A DNA stretch of 64,000 nucleotides from Rhodanobacteraceae bacterium (GTDB taxonomy: Bacteria > Pseudomonadota > Gammaproteobacteria > Xanthomonadales > Rhodanobacteraceae): NCBI GenBank assembly GCA_030167125.1, contig CP126531.1, positions 434,001 to 498,000 on the forward strand, written 5' to 3'. Positions 9,155 to 18,455 of the stretch are shown one piece after another (position 1 is the stretch's first letter; the number at the start of each line of letters is the position of its first letter). The position numbers and the translations under genes were made by a program. The notes under the pieces are model-generated. The model was not told the origin of the DNA. It saw nothing but the letters and a program-made list of their open reading frames with translations, and ran no database searches.

Positions 9155-10415
9155 GGCAGGCACCGTTCCGTGTCGCTTCGCGGCTGCCGCGGGCCAGCGG
9201 TGGCGCATCCGCCAGCGCCATGCGCGCCACGAACATCATGTCCATCCGCGGCACGCGCCGGATCAACCAGGTGAGGACGCGCCGGCGTTGCGTGGCCGTG
9301 ACCCAGCGTTCGTCGTGGAGCCACAACTGCGTGCGCACCATGTCGGCGCGCTCGCGGATTTTTTCGGCGGAAGGCCTGACCCGTTGCATGACGTAGCGGG
9401 CGGCGTCCCCGGCATTTCGCGACCATTCGAGGCCGGGGAAGGCGCGCAGCCACAGCGCGGAGCAGGAAACATCCGTGAGGGTCTGGCGGCCGGAAACCAT
9501 TCGCAGCAGCGGCGGACAATCGCGCGCGAGCGTGGCGAGGACCGCATTGGGAATGGCATCTTCGTAATAGCGCGCGACCATTCGCAGCGGCGGCAGCGCC
9601 CACCAGCACGCGCCCGCGTTCCACAGGAAGACCCATTCCTCCGGCTGAAGGCTGCGCGCCAGCAGTGCGATGTCATGCAGGTGCATCAGGCGCAGACTGC
9701 GTCCGCAGATGTTGCCGGCGGCGTGCAGCAGCAGGTGCGCGAGCAGGGCGCCGCGCGACGGATAAGGATTCAAGCCGGGTTCCCGTCCGTGCGGCAGGAC
9801 GCCATTGGTGATATCGACGACCGAGACCGGCAGCCGTTCGCGGACGTGCGCGTGCAGCTCGATGTTGATCGGCGTGTCGCGATGTTCGCCCAGCACCGCA
9901 GGCGGCGTTCCCGTTGCCGGTTTGAAAACCCGGTGCCGCCAGTGGTCGAACGAAGGAACGTAACCGACGGCGCGGATCAGTCCGCTCGCCACATCGATGT
10001 CGCACTCCTCGACCAGAAGGTCGATGTCGGCCATCGGCCGGTCGCCTGGCGCATAGAGGCCGAGTGCATGCAAGGCGGCGCCTTTCAGCGGCGTCATCGC
10101 GATGCCGGCCGCGCGCGCGCGAATGTCGATCTGCTCCAGCAACGCGGCGATCCGCGCATGGCGGATCGCGACGTGTTCGTGCTGGGCTTCCAGGAACCTT
10201 CGCCAGCGGGGATGCGTCCAGCCCGAACGTTTCCACAGCAGCGGCGACACGCCATGCGCCACCGCGACGGCCGACGCGAGCTGCCATTCGAGGTCGCTCC
10301 ACGCCGGTGTCGCGCCGCCGGAGCGCGCCAGTTCCGCGGCGATCGCCTCAGTGGCGCGGCGCAGGCCGGCCTCAATGCGTTTGAGCGGCGGCAACACGGC
10401 GCAGCGGCTCGACAT
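9141..10415 (-). CDS. Nucleotidyltransferase-family protein (NTP_transf_5 type)
   Basis: A 424-residue protein with the hallmark of the NTP_transf_5-like group: TPLKGAAL at residues 108-115 followed by RPMADIDLLV, whose D130 and D132 would be the metal-binding pair. Such proteins are known mostly from exopolysaccharide and modified-peptide loci, often together with HPr-kinase-like proteins, as here; their reaction is generally unproven. The start overlaps the radical SAM gene by 44 bp; a GTG at 10397 would shorten this to 26 bp. Many Trp/Arg/His residues and no membrane segments are visible. It might transfer a nucleotide or phosphoryl group to the island's product (inference). Confidence 0.75.
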   Translation of the reverse strand: MSSRCAVLPPLKRIEAGLRRATEAIAAELARSGGATPAWSDLEWQLASAVAVAHGVSPLLWKRSGWTHPRWRRFLEAQHEHVAIRHARIAALLEQIDIRARAAGIAMTPLKGAALHALGLYAPGDRPMADIDLLVEECDIDVASGLIRAVGYVPSFDHWRHRVFKPATGTPPAVLGEHRDTPINIELHAHVRERLPVSVVDITNGVLPHGREPGLNPYPSRGALLAHLLLHAAGNICGRSLRLMHLHDIALLARSLQPEEWVFLWNAGACWWALPPLRMVARYYEDAIPNAVLATLARDCPPLLRMVSGRQTLTDVSCSALWLRAFPGLEWSRNAGDAARYVMQRVRPSAEKIRERADMVRTQLWLHDERWVTATQRRRVLTWLIRRVPRMDMMFVARMALADAPPLARGSREATRNGACHGNA

Positions 10416-11883
10416 GATCGCAACGCGGCAGCGGTGCCGGCGTCGCGTCGGGATTGCGATGGAGGGATTCGCTTGCGATCAGCGCATCCCAGCGCGCATC
10501 CAGCGCGGCGAGTGCGCGTTTGCGGGACGCGGGCGAGTCGATGCCGCGTGTCTGCTGCAGCGTCACCTGCTCGTGCAGCAGGTTGCGGAAGCCGCGGTAG
10601 AACGCCGAGTCGTAGGTGCCGCGGAACATCATGGCCAAGTCGCCGCTGTCGCGCCAATGGGTCTTTTTGCCGAGCTGGGTCTTCACCTGTTCGTAGAACC
10701 GCGTGCCCGGAAGCGGGTACGACACGCTGACGCCGATGTCGTCCGGCGCGGCGAGCGTGATCAGTTCGCGCGTCGCGAGCAGGTCGGAGAGTTGTTCACC
10801 GAGGTAGCCGAGCTGGATGAAAAAACCGACGCGGATGCCGTGCGCACCGAGCCGCTTGCGCGCATCGACGAGTTTGCCGACGCGGGTGCCCTTGTCCATC
10901 CTGTCGAGCACGCGCTGGCTGCCGCTTTCGGCGCCGATCCAGGCTTCCGCGCAACCCGCGCGTTCGAGCGCGGCGGCCATCGGTTCGGTCGAGATGTCTG
11001 CGCGGGTCTGGATCGTGAAGGGCACGCCGCCGTCGTTGTCGCGCAGGCGTTCGGCAAATTCGTTCACCCAGTCGCTGTGGAAGCCGAAGATGTCGTCGGC
11101 GAACCAGACGTGGTCGGGATGGAACGCGTGTTTCAGGTAAGTCATCTCCACCGCGACTTCGCCGGCCTCGCGGCGCCGGTAATGGTTGCCCCAGATCGGC
11201 TTGGCGCACCAGTTGCAGTGGAACGGGCAGCCGCGCGACGCCGTCATGTTGAGGCTGAACCAGCCGTGCCGTTCCCGCCAAAGCGTGCGGTAGCGTTCGA
11301 TGTCGACCAGGTCCCAGGCCGGGAGGCCGGTGAGTTGCGCGTCCGGCGGCTGCACCCCGATGCGGGCCGTTCGCGTTTGTCCCGCATCGAGGATGGAAAC
11401 GCCGGCGAGCCCGGCCGCCCAGCCTTGGGTATCGATGTCCGGATTCGCGTCCAGCCGCCCGATCAACTGGACGAGTGCCGCGATGCCTTCACCGGCCAGC
11501 ACCACGTCGGCACCCGCGGCGAGAAAAGGTTCCGGACGGTCGGAAGCGTCGGAACCGGCGACGATCACCCGCGCGCCGCGCGCGTGCGCCGCCGAGATCA
11601 TCCGGCACGCGGCTTCGCGCATCCGGCCCAGGCACATCTTGGTGAGGAAATTGAAGTTGTCCTCGTACAGCACCACCACGTCCGGCGCGGCGGACGACAG
11701 CGATGCTTCGTAAGCCTCGGTGCCGTCGGCGAGCATCGCATCGAACAACGCGACGCCATGTCCCATTCGCCGCAGCAATGCGGCGACCTGGATGGTCGCG
11801 AGCGGGGGATAGGGTTTGCCGCGTTCCCACTGCTTGGCGTCGTATCGCAGGAAATAGGAATGGGTGACCTGGATCTTCAGCAT
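10372..11883 (-). CDS. B12-binding-domain radical SAM protein
   Basis: A 503-residue radical SAM enzyme of the cobalamin-binding class. Residues about 25-145 form a B12-binding Rossmann-like domain (PYPPLATIQVAALLRRMGH, later AGADVVLAGEG). The [4Fe-4S]/SAM motif CPFHCNWC gives C219, C223 and C226. The GIGAES-like WIGAESGSQRVL and the C-terminal HWRDSGDL region match BchE/P-methylase-type enzymes, which commonly methylate unactivated carbon or phosphorus or rearrange rings. ATG 11883 was chosen because the cobalamin domain begins there. It heads the minus-strand cluster and is divergent from the kinase-like gene with 54 bp between start codons. The family is clear; the reaction is unknown. Confidence 0.85.
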   Translation of the reverse strand: MLKIQVTHSYFLRYDAKQWERGKPYPPLATIQVAALLRRMGHGVALFDAMLADGTEAYEASLSSAAPDVVVLYEDNFNFLTKMCLGRMREAACRMISAAHARGARVIVAGSDASDRPEPFLAAGADVVLAGEGIAALVQLIGRLDANPDIDTQGWAAGLAGVSILDAGQTRTARIGVQPPDAQLTGLPAWDLVDIERYRTLWRERHGWFSLNMTASRGCPFHCNWCAKPIWGNHYRRREAGEVAVEMTYLKHAFHPDHVWFADDIFGFHSDWVNEFAERLRDNDGGVPFTIQTRADISTEPMAAALERAGCAEAWIGAESGSQRVLDRMDKGTRVGKLVDARKRLGAHGIRVGFFIQLGYLGEQLSDLLATRELITLAAPDDIGVSVSYPLPGTRFYEQVKTQLGKKTHWRDSGDLAMMFRGTYDSAFYRGFRNLLHEQVTLQQTRGIDSPASRKRALAALDARWDALIASESLHRNPDATPAPLPRCDHVEPLRRVAAAQTH

Positions 11884-11937
11884 CAGCGGAGAGGCCTGCG
11901 GCAACGCGTCGAACGCGCGTGGGAGTGAGTGCCGTGC

Positions 11938-13098
11938 ATGCCGACGCAGGTTGCACGGCGGTGGCCCGATGCGATCGCGTCGATGCGCAACCTTTTGCAC
12001 GCGGCGCCGCACCTACGGTGCCATCCGGAGATTGCGAACGCCGTGCGATCCAACCTGGAAGCTTCGTTCGATCGTGCCGGCGCAATGCGTGCCGGCGATG
12101 GCACTCATCGGAAGTGGTTCACGCCGCCCGGATCTACCGCGCATCCCCTCACCGCAACCAGGTGGGTCCTGGGCGGCCTCTTCCGGTTCGAAAGCAACAG
12201 CCGTGATTTGATCGACCTCGCCGAGGCCGCATACGGGCGGCTGCCGGCGCAGAAGCTGCCGGGCGTCAGCGCGGAATTCCGGATCGAACTGCGCCTGCTT
12301 CCGCGACGTGCAAATCCATGGACGGCCGCGCCGCCCGCGCCGCGGATACGGCAGGACGGAAATTCGTTTCGCGCGGACTTCGACGCTTCGAACCACGCGG
12401 TCATCGATCCCGAACGCCGCCGCGCGCGCATCACCGTGTCGGAGGACATGCTGCAGCACGCCTGGCACTTGCGTTGCGAGTTGATCGAATTCGCGGTGTT
12501 CATCCTGGCAACGCACGCGATCGGTCTGGTGCCCTTGCACGGCGCCTGCGTGGGACGGAATGGCCGCGGCGTGCTGCTGCTCGGCTTCAGCGGTTCGGGC
12601 AAATCGACGCTGGCGCTGCACGGCCTGTTGCACGGACTGGAACTGCTCGCCGAAGACGCGGTGTTCGTGCGGCCGGGGGATTTGCTCGCGACCGGCGTGC
12701 CCAACTATCTGCATTTGATGGGCGACGCGCTGGATTTCATCGCGGACGACGCGATCCGCCGCTGGGTCGCGCACGCGCCGGTCATCCGCCGCCGCAGCGG
12801 TGTGCACAAATTCGAAATCGACCTGCGGCAGGGATTTGGACGTCCCGCGACGCGCGCGCTGTCGCTGGCCGGCGCGGTGTTCGTTTCCACCCAACCTGCC
12901 GAATCGCCCGATACGTTGCTGACGCCGCTCGATGCACGCGAGGCCGGCCGCCTGCTCGACGCCGACCAGCCCAACGCATCGCGCCAACCGGGTTGGCAGC
13001 CTTTCAAGCAGCAGATCCTGGACAGGGGCGTCCATCAATTGCGGCGCGGGCGCCATCCGCGCGATGCCATCGATGCGCTCTGCCGGCTGCTCGACTGA
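11938..13098 (+). CDS. HPr-kinase-like P-loop protein
   Basis: A 386-residue protein resembling HprK-related kinases found in exopolysaccharide, lasso-peptide-type and other modified-product clusters. The P-loop GFSGSGKST is at residues 216-224, preceded by HGACVGRNGRGVLLL and followed by LAEDAVFVRP, the arrangement of the HPr kinase C-terminal domain. The first about 180 residues are a variable N-terminal domain. GTG 11929 is an alternative start; ATG 11938 has GGAG 12 bp upstream. The next gene, an ABC exporter, overlaps by 26 bp. It probably phosphorylates a small molecule or peptide of this island rather than HPr, since no PTS gene is nearby (inference). Confidence 0.75.
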   Translation: MPTQVARRWPDAIASMRNLLHAAPHLRCHPEIANAVRSNLEASFDRAGAMRAGDGTHRKWFTPPGSTAHPLTATRWVLGGLFRFESNSRDLIDLAEAAYGRLPAQKLPGVSAEFRIELRLLPRRANPWTAAPPAPRIRQDGNSFRADFDASNHAVIDPERRRARITVSEDMLQHAWHLRCELIEFAVFILATHAIGLVPLHGACVGRNGRGVLLLGFSGSGKSTLALHGLLHGLELLAEDAVFVRPGDLLATGVPNYLHLMGDALDFIADDAIRRWVAHAPVIRRRSGVHKFEIDLRQGFGRPATRALSLAGAVFVSTQPAESPDTLLTPLDAREAGRLLDADQPNASRQPGWQPFKQQILDRGVHQLRRGRHPRDAIDALCRLLD

Positions 13099-14848
13099 CG
13101 CGCGCCGCGCGCCCGCTGCAAGCCCATCGCCGGCATTGCCGGCGTGGCGTCGACGCGTCGATCCGTTGCGCGCATTCGTGCCGATCATCGGCCGTGATGG
13201 CGTGATCCTTGCCGGCACGCACGTGTTGTTGTCGCTGCTCGCGGCGCTGACGGGAAGCCTCGCTGCCATCGTGCTGGTACCGCTGATCCAGTCCGGCCAC
13301 GCGCCGATGTTCGGCGGCCACGTGCTGGCGCTGCCGACGAGTACCGGAACGCTGCTGTCGCTCTTCGTGGCCGCGACGGCGTGCCACGTGCTGCTGCGCT
13401 GGTTCGTGTCTGGGCTGGGCGCGCGCATCATCGGCGATTGCGCGATGCGGTTGCGCGGCAGGGTGCACGCGCGGCTGGTCGACGCCGATGTCGTGGCGCT
13501 GAACGGCTTGAGCTCGGCGGAAATCGCCAACGTCCTGACCGCCAACGTCGAACTCGTCAGCCAGGGCGTCGCCGCGGCGTTGCAACTGCTGGTGGCGGGT
13601 GTGACGACCGCCGTCAATCTCGCGGTCGCATTCTGGGTCTCGCCCGTGCTCGCGCTGATGCTGCCGGCGCTGGCGGTACTCGGCCTGGTCGCGCTGCGCT
13701 GGCATGGCCGCGAGCAGTCGCGGGTCAGCCGGCAATTCGTCGAAGACACCACGCGGCTGTTCTGGTTCAGCGAGGATTTCCCGCGCCGGTTGCGCCACGT
13801 CCGTTCGTTCGAGCGCGAGGAGGCCGAGAAGGCCGGCTACGGCGCCACCTCCGCGCGGCTCGCGCGTGCCTATCGCCGCCAGATCGAGCTGACTGCTTCC
13901 GGGAAACTCGTCGTCGAACTGTTCGCGACGGTTGCCATGGTCGTGATCTTCCTGGTCGCCGGCCGCTGGCACGGCGTCGACCAGGCATCGCTGATCGCGG
14001 TGGGACTGCTGCTCGGCCGCCTGCTGCCCTACATGTCTTCGACGCGGCACAATTTCCAGCAATGCCGCCTCGCCGTGCCGGCGTTCGAATTGTGGCGTCG
14101 CTACGCAAACCTCGATCGCGTGCGGTGGTCCATGCCGCCGGCGACCCATACCGGCGTCGCCGTGCGTCGCATCGAGATCGAACGCGTGCGGTTGCAGTTG
14201 TCTTTGCTGCGCGTCGAGGTCGAGAACCTGACCCTAAAGCCCGGCGAGATGACGCTGATCACGGGCGACTCCGGCATCGGGAAAACCAGCCTGGTGGACG
14301 TGCTGGCGGGAATGACGGCGCCTGCGTTTTTTTCCGCGCGCGTCGACGGACGTTCCCTGGACTTCGATACCTATCGGCAACTCGTGCGCAAGGGCGCCTA
14401 CGTCAGCCAGAGCATCCGTCCCTGGCAGCGCAGCATCCGCGAGTGCCTGTCGTGGGCGGCGCCGGGCAGCACCGACGAGCGCCTGCACGAAGTGCTTGCG
14501 GACGTGGGTCTCGACACGCGCCTGCGCGGCGTGCGCGACGATCTCGACCTGGAGGTGCAGGGTTCGTCCTGCCGCCTCTCGGGCGGTGAACTGCAGCGGT
14601 TGCTGCTGGCGCAAGTCATCCTGCGCCAGCCGTTCATCGCGGTGCTCGATGAAGCGACCGGCGCGCTCGATACGGCATCCGAAATGAACGTACTCGAAGC
14701 ACTGAAGCGGCGCCTGCCGCACACGATCCTGATCGTGGTGTCGCACCGGCACGGGCCGCGCGATCTCGCGGAACAGTGCGTGCACATCGGTCGCGGCGGC
14801 CGCGCGGCGATTACCCGGGCGGAGATGGCCGCAAGTGATCGTCGATGA
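13073..14848 (+). CDS. ABC transporter, fused permease and ATPase (exporter)
   Basis: A 591-residue half-transporter that should work as an inner-membrane homodimer. Residues about 35-330 carry six hydrophobic segments; the ATPase half has Walker A GDSGIGKTS, the signature LSGGE, Walker B FIAVLDEATGALD and a switch histidine in VVSHRHG. The start is uncertain: ATG 13073 overlaps the kinase-like gene by 26 bp and ATG 13064 is also in frame; both precede the first membrane segment. The position after the HprK-like gene and opposite the radical SAM cluster suggests it exports the finished product. There is no peptidase C39 domain, so leader removal by this protein is unlikely. Confidence 0.85.
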   Translation: MRSAGCSTDARRAPAASPSPALPAWRRRVDPLRAFVPIIGRDGVILAGTHVLLSLLAALTGSLAAIVLVPLIQSGHAPMFGGHVLALPTSTGTLLSLFVAATACHVLLRWFVSGLGARIIGDCAMRLRGRVHARLVDADVVALNGLSSAEIANVLTANVELVSQGVAAALQLLVAGVTTAVNLAVAFWVSPVLALMLPALAVLGLVALRWHGREQSRVSRQFVEDTTRLFWFSEDFPRRLRHVRSFEREEAEKAGYGATSARLARAYRRQIELTASGKLVVELFATVAMVVIFLVAGRWHGVDQASLIAVGLLLGRLLPYMSSTRHNFQQCRLAVPAFELWRRYANLDRVRWSMPPATHTGVAVRRIEIERVRLQLSLLRVEVENLTLKPGEMTLITGDSGIGKTSLVDVLAGMTAPAFFSARVDGRSLDFDTYRQLVRKGAYVSQSIRPWQRSIRECLSWAAPGSTDERLHEVLADVGLDTRLRGVRDDLDLEVQGSSCRLSGGELQRLLLAQVILRQPFIAVLDEATGALDTASEMNVLEALKRRLPHTILIVVSHRHGPRDLAEQCVHIGRGGRAAITRAEMAASDRR

Positions 14849-14941
14849 ACCGCAGCGCAGCGTTTGCTGAACCGTGCGCGCCGCGTTGACGCGCTGTCCA
14901 CGCGCGCGGGTCTAGGCTGGCGCTTTGGACGGAGAAGCGGC

Positions 14942-15205
14942 GTGAACATCTCGGAAGAAGGGAAATCGGCAATGCAGAACGGAGCGGACGCAATGAGCAG
15001 TGCAAAGGAATACGCAAGGCACGGCGCGGCGGAAATAGCCGATCGTGCCCAGGACATGGCGAGCGATGCATGGCGCTACGCGCAGCGCGGCGGTGACAAG
15101 GTGAGCGGCTTCGTGCACCGGCGGCCGGTGGAAACGGCGTTGATCAGCGCGGCGGTGGCGTGCCTGATCACCGGATTGGCGTTCTGGGCGACGCGTCCCG
15201 ACTAA
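14942..15205 (+). CDS. DUF883/ElaB-like membrane-anchored small protein
   Basis: An 87-residue protein with an amphipathic, charged N-terminal helix, an RRPVETALISAAVAC stretch and one C-terminal transmembrane helix ending at the terminus. This is the pattern of the YqjD/ElaB/DUF883 family, whose members anchor to the inner membrane and associate with ribosomes in stationary phase. GTG 14942 is preferred because GGAGAA ends a few bases upstream; ATG 14972 (MQNGADAM) is the alternative. It stands alone after the ABC gene. Its TAA stop overlaps the TAG stop of the convergent VTT-family gene. Confidence 0.7.
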   Translation: MNISEEGKSAMQNGADAMSSAKEYARHGAAEIADRAQDMASDAWRYAQRGGDKVSGFVHRRPVETALISAAVACLITGLAFWATRPD

Positions 15206-15903
15206 AGCCGGTCTTCGCTCGACCGGAACCGCTGCACCACGACCGGCACCAGCGCCAGCAATCCCAATCCCACCAGCGGCAGCCAGATGTGCGGCTCCAT
15301 GAACAGGCCGGGCGACAGGCTTTCGCCCGAGGCGATGGATTGCCCGAGCCCGGCGCCGATCGCGGTTTCGAATACCAGCATGATGACGCCGCCCAGCGCG
15401 GTGGCGAGCGTGAACAGCCAGACCGGGCAACGCAGCCAGGCGAGCGCCACGGTGATTCCACCGAACGGAAACAGCGGCACGAGGCGCAGGAACAGGGTGT
15501 ACGAAACCGGGTTGGCCTGGTAGCCCTGCCGCACCCGCTCCACGAACTTCGGCGGCGGCCGCTTGCCGGCGCCGAAGGCGTGGCGCGCAGCGTAGAACAG
15601 CAGCAGCGAACCCAGCACTTCGCCGACCAGCGACAAGCCGATCGCCGGCCCCATGCCGAACAGCATGCCGCCGGCGATGATGATGAACAGCGGGCCCGGC
15701 ATCGCCGTCGCGATAGACAGCGTCAGCACGATCACGTAGATGGTGTACGTCAACACCGGGTGCGCCGCGATCTGTCGCGACCAGTTCGCCTGCTCGGCCA
15801 TCAGGTGGCTGGGCACCAGGTGTTGCAGCATGCCGCTGGCGCCGACCGCCACGCCGATCGCGACGAGGACGAGCAGTGGCACGAAGGCGCGCAATCGGCT
15901 CAT
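15202..15903 (-). CDS. VTT/SNARE-associated (TVP38/DedA-like) membrane protein
   Basis: A 233-residue polytopic inner-membrane protein with about six hydrophobic segments. The LFLRLVPLFPFGGITVALAW region is the conserved re-entrant loop of the TVP38/TMEM64 and DedA superfamily, members of which act in lipid flipping and membrane homeostasis. ATG 15903 (MSRLRAFVPLL) places the first membrane helix directly at the N-terminus; the longer frame adds a non-hydrophobic leader. It is monocistronic and convergent with the DUF883-like gene. The family is clear; the transported lipid or ion is unknown. Confidence 0.8.
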   Translation of the reverse strand: MSRLRAFVPLLVLVAIGVAVGASGMLQHLVPSHLMAEQANWSRQIAAHPVLTYTIYVIVLTLSIATAMPGPLFIIIAGGMLFGMGPAIGLSLVGEVLGSLLLFYAARHAFGAGKRPPPKFVERVRQGYQANPVSYTLFLRLVPLFPFGGITVALAWLRCPVWLFTLATALGGVIMLVFETAIGAGLGQSIASGESLSPGLFMEPHIWLPLVGLGLLALVPVVVQRFRSSEDRL

Positions 15904-16119
15904 GACAAGGCGTGAAGGGAGCGCAAGAGTGAGGGAATGGCAAAAAGCATAGCGGGTCGCGGACAGCGGCGCGAAACGTGCGGGTTCACTATTGACGCGG
16001 ATCAATCGCTGCGCATGTCGTGGCGAAGACCGCGACGATGCGTGGATCGGCCGGCGTGCGGGAACGGCAGCGCATGCTTCGCAAGGTTCAACCGTAGCAC
16101 CGCCAACCTGAAGCGTGCG

Positions 16120-17175
16120 TCAGTGTGGTTCGCCGCGTGAACCGAGCGCGTGCAGGAGTTCGACGCTGCGCGGCGCCGCAAGACCGCCGTAGCGCGCGTC
16201 GATTTGCGTGAGCGCCCGCATCGCGTCGGTGGAGTGGCCGGCGTGGATGAGCGATTCGGCGTGGGCGAGATCCTTCGCCAGCGCCGCCGCGTTGCGTGCG
16301 CGGCACGCGTCGAGCTTCGCGGCGTCCGGCGCGCGCGGCCGGGAGAGCGCGGCGAGGGCTTGCGCGAAGCCGCCCGCATCGGCAAGCACGTGTCCCAAAT
16401 GCGGCAGCGTGATGCTGTCGGTGTCGAACACGCACCATTGCGCGAGCGATGCGTCGGTGCGGTCGAACTGCGCCTGGCGGATCGCGTCATCGCTGCCGGT
16501 CAGGAACACGATGCGCGAGAATTGCTGGAAGCGATGCAGCAGCTCGGCCGGCGGCAACGGCACCTGCGCGGTACCGATCGGATCGCTGCCGGCGTCCAGC
16601 AGCGCGCCGCGGAAAAGGTCGGGCCACGCGAGCGCCAACCGCAGCGCCACGCGCGAGCCGCCGGAAAAGCCGCCGACGTAAACGCGCGAGGGATCCACGT
16701 GATAGCGCTGCATGACATTGAAGGCCGCCAGCAGCGCCAGGGGATCACGGCGATTCAGCACATCGGCATCGTTGCCGGAGCCGGCGGCCGTGACGAAGAT
16801 GACGCGATCGCGGTCCAGCACCGGAATCCATTCCAGCGGTATCCGCGCATCGTTCCAGGGCGGCACGAACACCAGCAGCGCATAACCCGCCGCGGGCGCG
16901 GGTGAAGTGGGCACGTACAGCGCGAAGTGTTGTTGCGCGGGCAGCAGCGGCGAGGCTTGCAGCGCCAGCGGATTGCCAGCCATCGCCTTTTGCACATCGA
17001 TCGCGTGCAGCGGACTGACCAGCCGGCGCAGCAGTTCGCCATTGCGCGCGAACGGCGCGGGCGCGCCGAAGACGACATCGCGTTGCAGCCCCGTCGGCGG
17101 CGGTGCCGCGCAAACCGGGGCCGCGCAGAGGCTCATGCCGAGTGCGATGAGCCAGCGTGCGCGGCGCGGTGTCAT
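16120..17175 (-). CDS. Secreted alpha/beta-hydrolase (esterase/depolymerase-like)
   Basis: A 351-residue exported protein. Residues 1-24 form a signal peptide (basic MTPRRARW, hydrophobic core, ending APVCAAP). The nucleophile elbow GFSGGS (Gly-Phe-Ser-Gly-Gly) and the following SRVALRLAL helix identify an alpha/beta hydrolase of the poly-hydroxyalkanoate depolymerase or feruloyl-esterase type. A histidine in TLPHLGH is a likely catalytic base. ATG 17175 overlaps the stop of the upstream racemase gene (ATGA), indicating coupling. The C-terminal 80 residues are helical. The substrate is unknown. Confidence 0.72.
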   Translation of the reverse strand: MTPRRARWLIALGMSLCAAPVCAAPPPTGLQRDVVFGAPAPFARNGELLRRLVSPLHAIDVQKAMAGNPLALQASPLLPAQQHFALYVPTSPAPAAGYALLVFVPPWNDARIPLEWIPVLDRDRVIFVTAAGSGNDADVLNRRDPLALLAAFNVMQRYHVDPSRVYVGGFSGGSRVALRLALAWPDLFRGALLDAGSDPIGTAQVPLPPAELLHRFQQFSRIVFLTGSDDAIRQAQFDRTDASLAQWCVFDTDSITLPHLGHVLADAGGFAQALAALSRPRAPDAAKLDACRARNAAALAKDLAHAESLIHAGHSTDAMRALTQIDARYGGLAAPRSVELLHALGSRGEPH

Positions 17176-17912
17176 GCGACCGCGAATTCGAAGGCCGCGC
17201 GGATGTGCAGCGCGGTGGAATTGATGCAGCGAACGCCGTCGAACTCGAACAAGCCTTCGTGCTTGTGCGCCGGGAAAGCCAATGGCAGTTCGGTGCAGCC
17301 GAGATAGACCGCGGTCGACTCGTCTGCTGCTTCCCGGATGACGCGTTCGAGATTTTCGGACGCGCCTCCGTCGCGCCCGCGCGAAAGCGCGTCGATGGCG
17401 GCCAACACGGTTCGTTGGTGGCATTCGTCCTGCGGAACCCGCGCGCGAATGCCGCGCCGGCGGAACACGTCGCGAAATACCGCGGATGCCATCACGGTGC
17501 GTGTGCCGAGGATCAGCACGTCCTCCACGCGGTGCGCCGCGCAGGCGTCGGCTGCCGCGTCCACGATGCCGAGGACGGGGATCCCGAGGCCACGCTCGAC
17601 CTGCCGCAGGCGATGATGCGCGGTGTTGCAGGCGATGATCGCGAGGTCCGCGCCGCTGCGTTCCAGCCGTTGCAACGCGGAGCGGTGGTAGGCGTCGAAG
17701 GCGAGCCACGATTCCTCGTCGTCATCGCTGCCGACCAGCCTTTCCGCTTTCGACAGGTCCAGCGATTCGATCGCGATCTCCGGCATTTCCGCGCGGCGCC
17801 CCGATACTGAGTTGCGCGATTCCGCAAGCGTGCACAAACCTGCGTAGTACTCGATCGTGGAGGGCCAGCCGATGCCGCCGAGGATGCCGATCTTCTTCAC
17901 CGCTTTGCCCAT
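17172..17912 (-). CDS. Aspartate/glutamate racemase family protein
   Basis: A 246-residue cytoplasmic enzyme. The N-terminus KKIGILGGIGWPSTIEYY and the two catalytic-cysteine motifs ACNTAH and GCTELPL are those of the PLP-independent aspartate/glutamate racemase superfamily (two-cysteine acid/base catalysis). It could supply a D-amino acid or act as a related broad-specificity racemase. It is translated with the downstream secreted hydrolase (ATGA overlap) and follows the NIPSNAP-like gene by 9 bp, so the three may be co-transcribed. Confidence 0.85.
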   Translation of the reverse strand: MGKAVKKIGILGGIGWPSTIEYYAGLCTLAESRNSVSGRRAEMPEIAIESLDLSKAERLVGSDDDEESWLAFDAYHRSALQRLERSGADLAIIACNTAHHRLRQVERGLGIPVLGIVDAAADACAAHRVEDVLILGTRTVMASAVFRDVFRRRGIRARVPQDECHQRTVLAAIDALSRGRDGGASENLERVIREAADESTAVYLGCTELPLAFPAHKHEGLFEFDGVRCINSTALHIRAAFEFAVA

Positions 17913-17921
17913 CGAATGCGC

Positions 17922-18404
17922 TCAGGTCATGGCAGCCACGTTGAAGGTGCCGTCGACGACCTCGACGAAGTTGCGTTCTTCCTTCAGGATAAAACGCTTC
18001 TCCTGCGCGAACGCGAGGTTCCTGCGGCCATCGGCATCCTCGCGCAGGCGCGCCTGGTAAGTCTCGTACGCGGCGAGGCTGTCGAATCCGATCAGCCCCC
18101 AGCCCACGTAGTTGGTGCCTTGCCACGGCAGGAAATAGCCGATCAGGTATCCGCCGCAGCGCGGGATCACCTTGCCCCAGTTCTCGGCGTAGGTCTTGAA
18201 GGCGTCGCGCTGGAACGGGTCGATTTCATAACGGATGATGCAGACGATCTTCATGGCGGTTCTCCGCGGGTCGGAAGGATCCAGCAGTGCATGCGGGCCG
18301 GCCAGCAGCCCGAGGCGCCACGTCGCGGCGCCGGCACCCAGCGCGGCGCCTTGCCGCAGGAAGGTGCGGCGGTCGGGGTTGTCGATGCCGGTCGTGGACT
18401 TCAT
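17922..18404 (-). CDS. NIPSNAP-like small protein with a possible Tat leader
   Basis: A 160-residue frame. Residues 51-160 ([14 protein letters not shown] and onward) match the size and look of NIPSNAP/ferredoxin-like dimeric alpha-beta barrel proteins of unknown role. Residues 11-40 ([19 protein letters not shown]) look like a twin-arginine signal. Two starts compete: ATG 18404, which includes the leader, and ATG 18254, which has GGAGA 7 bases upstream and gives the usual family length of about 110 residues. The better ribosome site favours 18254; the leader's quality favours 18404. It is divergent from an ArsR-type regulator gene 51 bp away that may control it. Confidence 0.62.
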   Translation of the reverse strand: MKSTTGIDNPDRRTFLRQGAALGAGAATWRLGLLAGPHALLDPSDPRRTAMKIVCIIRYEIDPFQRDAFKTYAENWGKVIPRCGGYLIGYFLPWQGTNYVGWGLIGFDSLAAYETYQARLREDADGRRNLAFAQEKRFILKEERNFVEVVDGTFNVAAMT

Positions 18405-18455
18405 GCGCGCATGTTGGCGCTTGCGCGGCCGTCATGCTTTGACTATCGTAAAAGT

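Noticed and set aside
11884..11937. Precursor peptide gene for the radical SAM/kinase island
   Set aside because: Small frames here are antisense or internal to the kinase gene and lack a ribosome site and a leader/core pattern.
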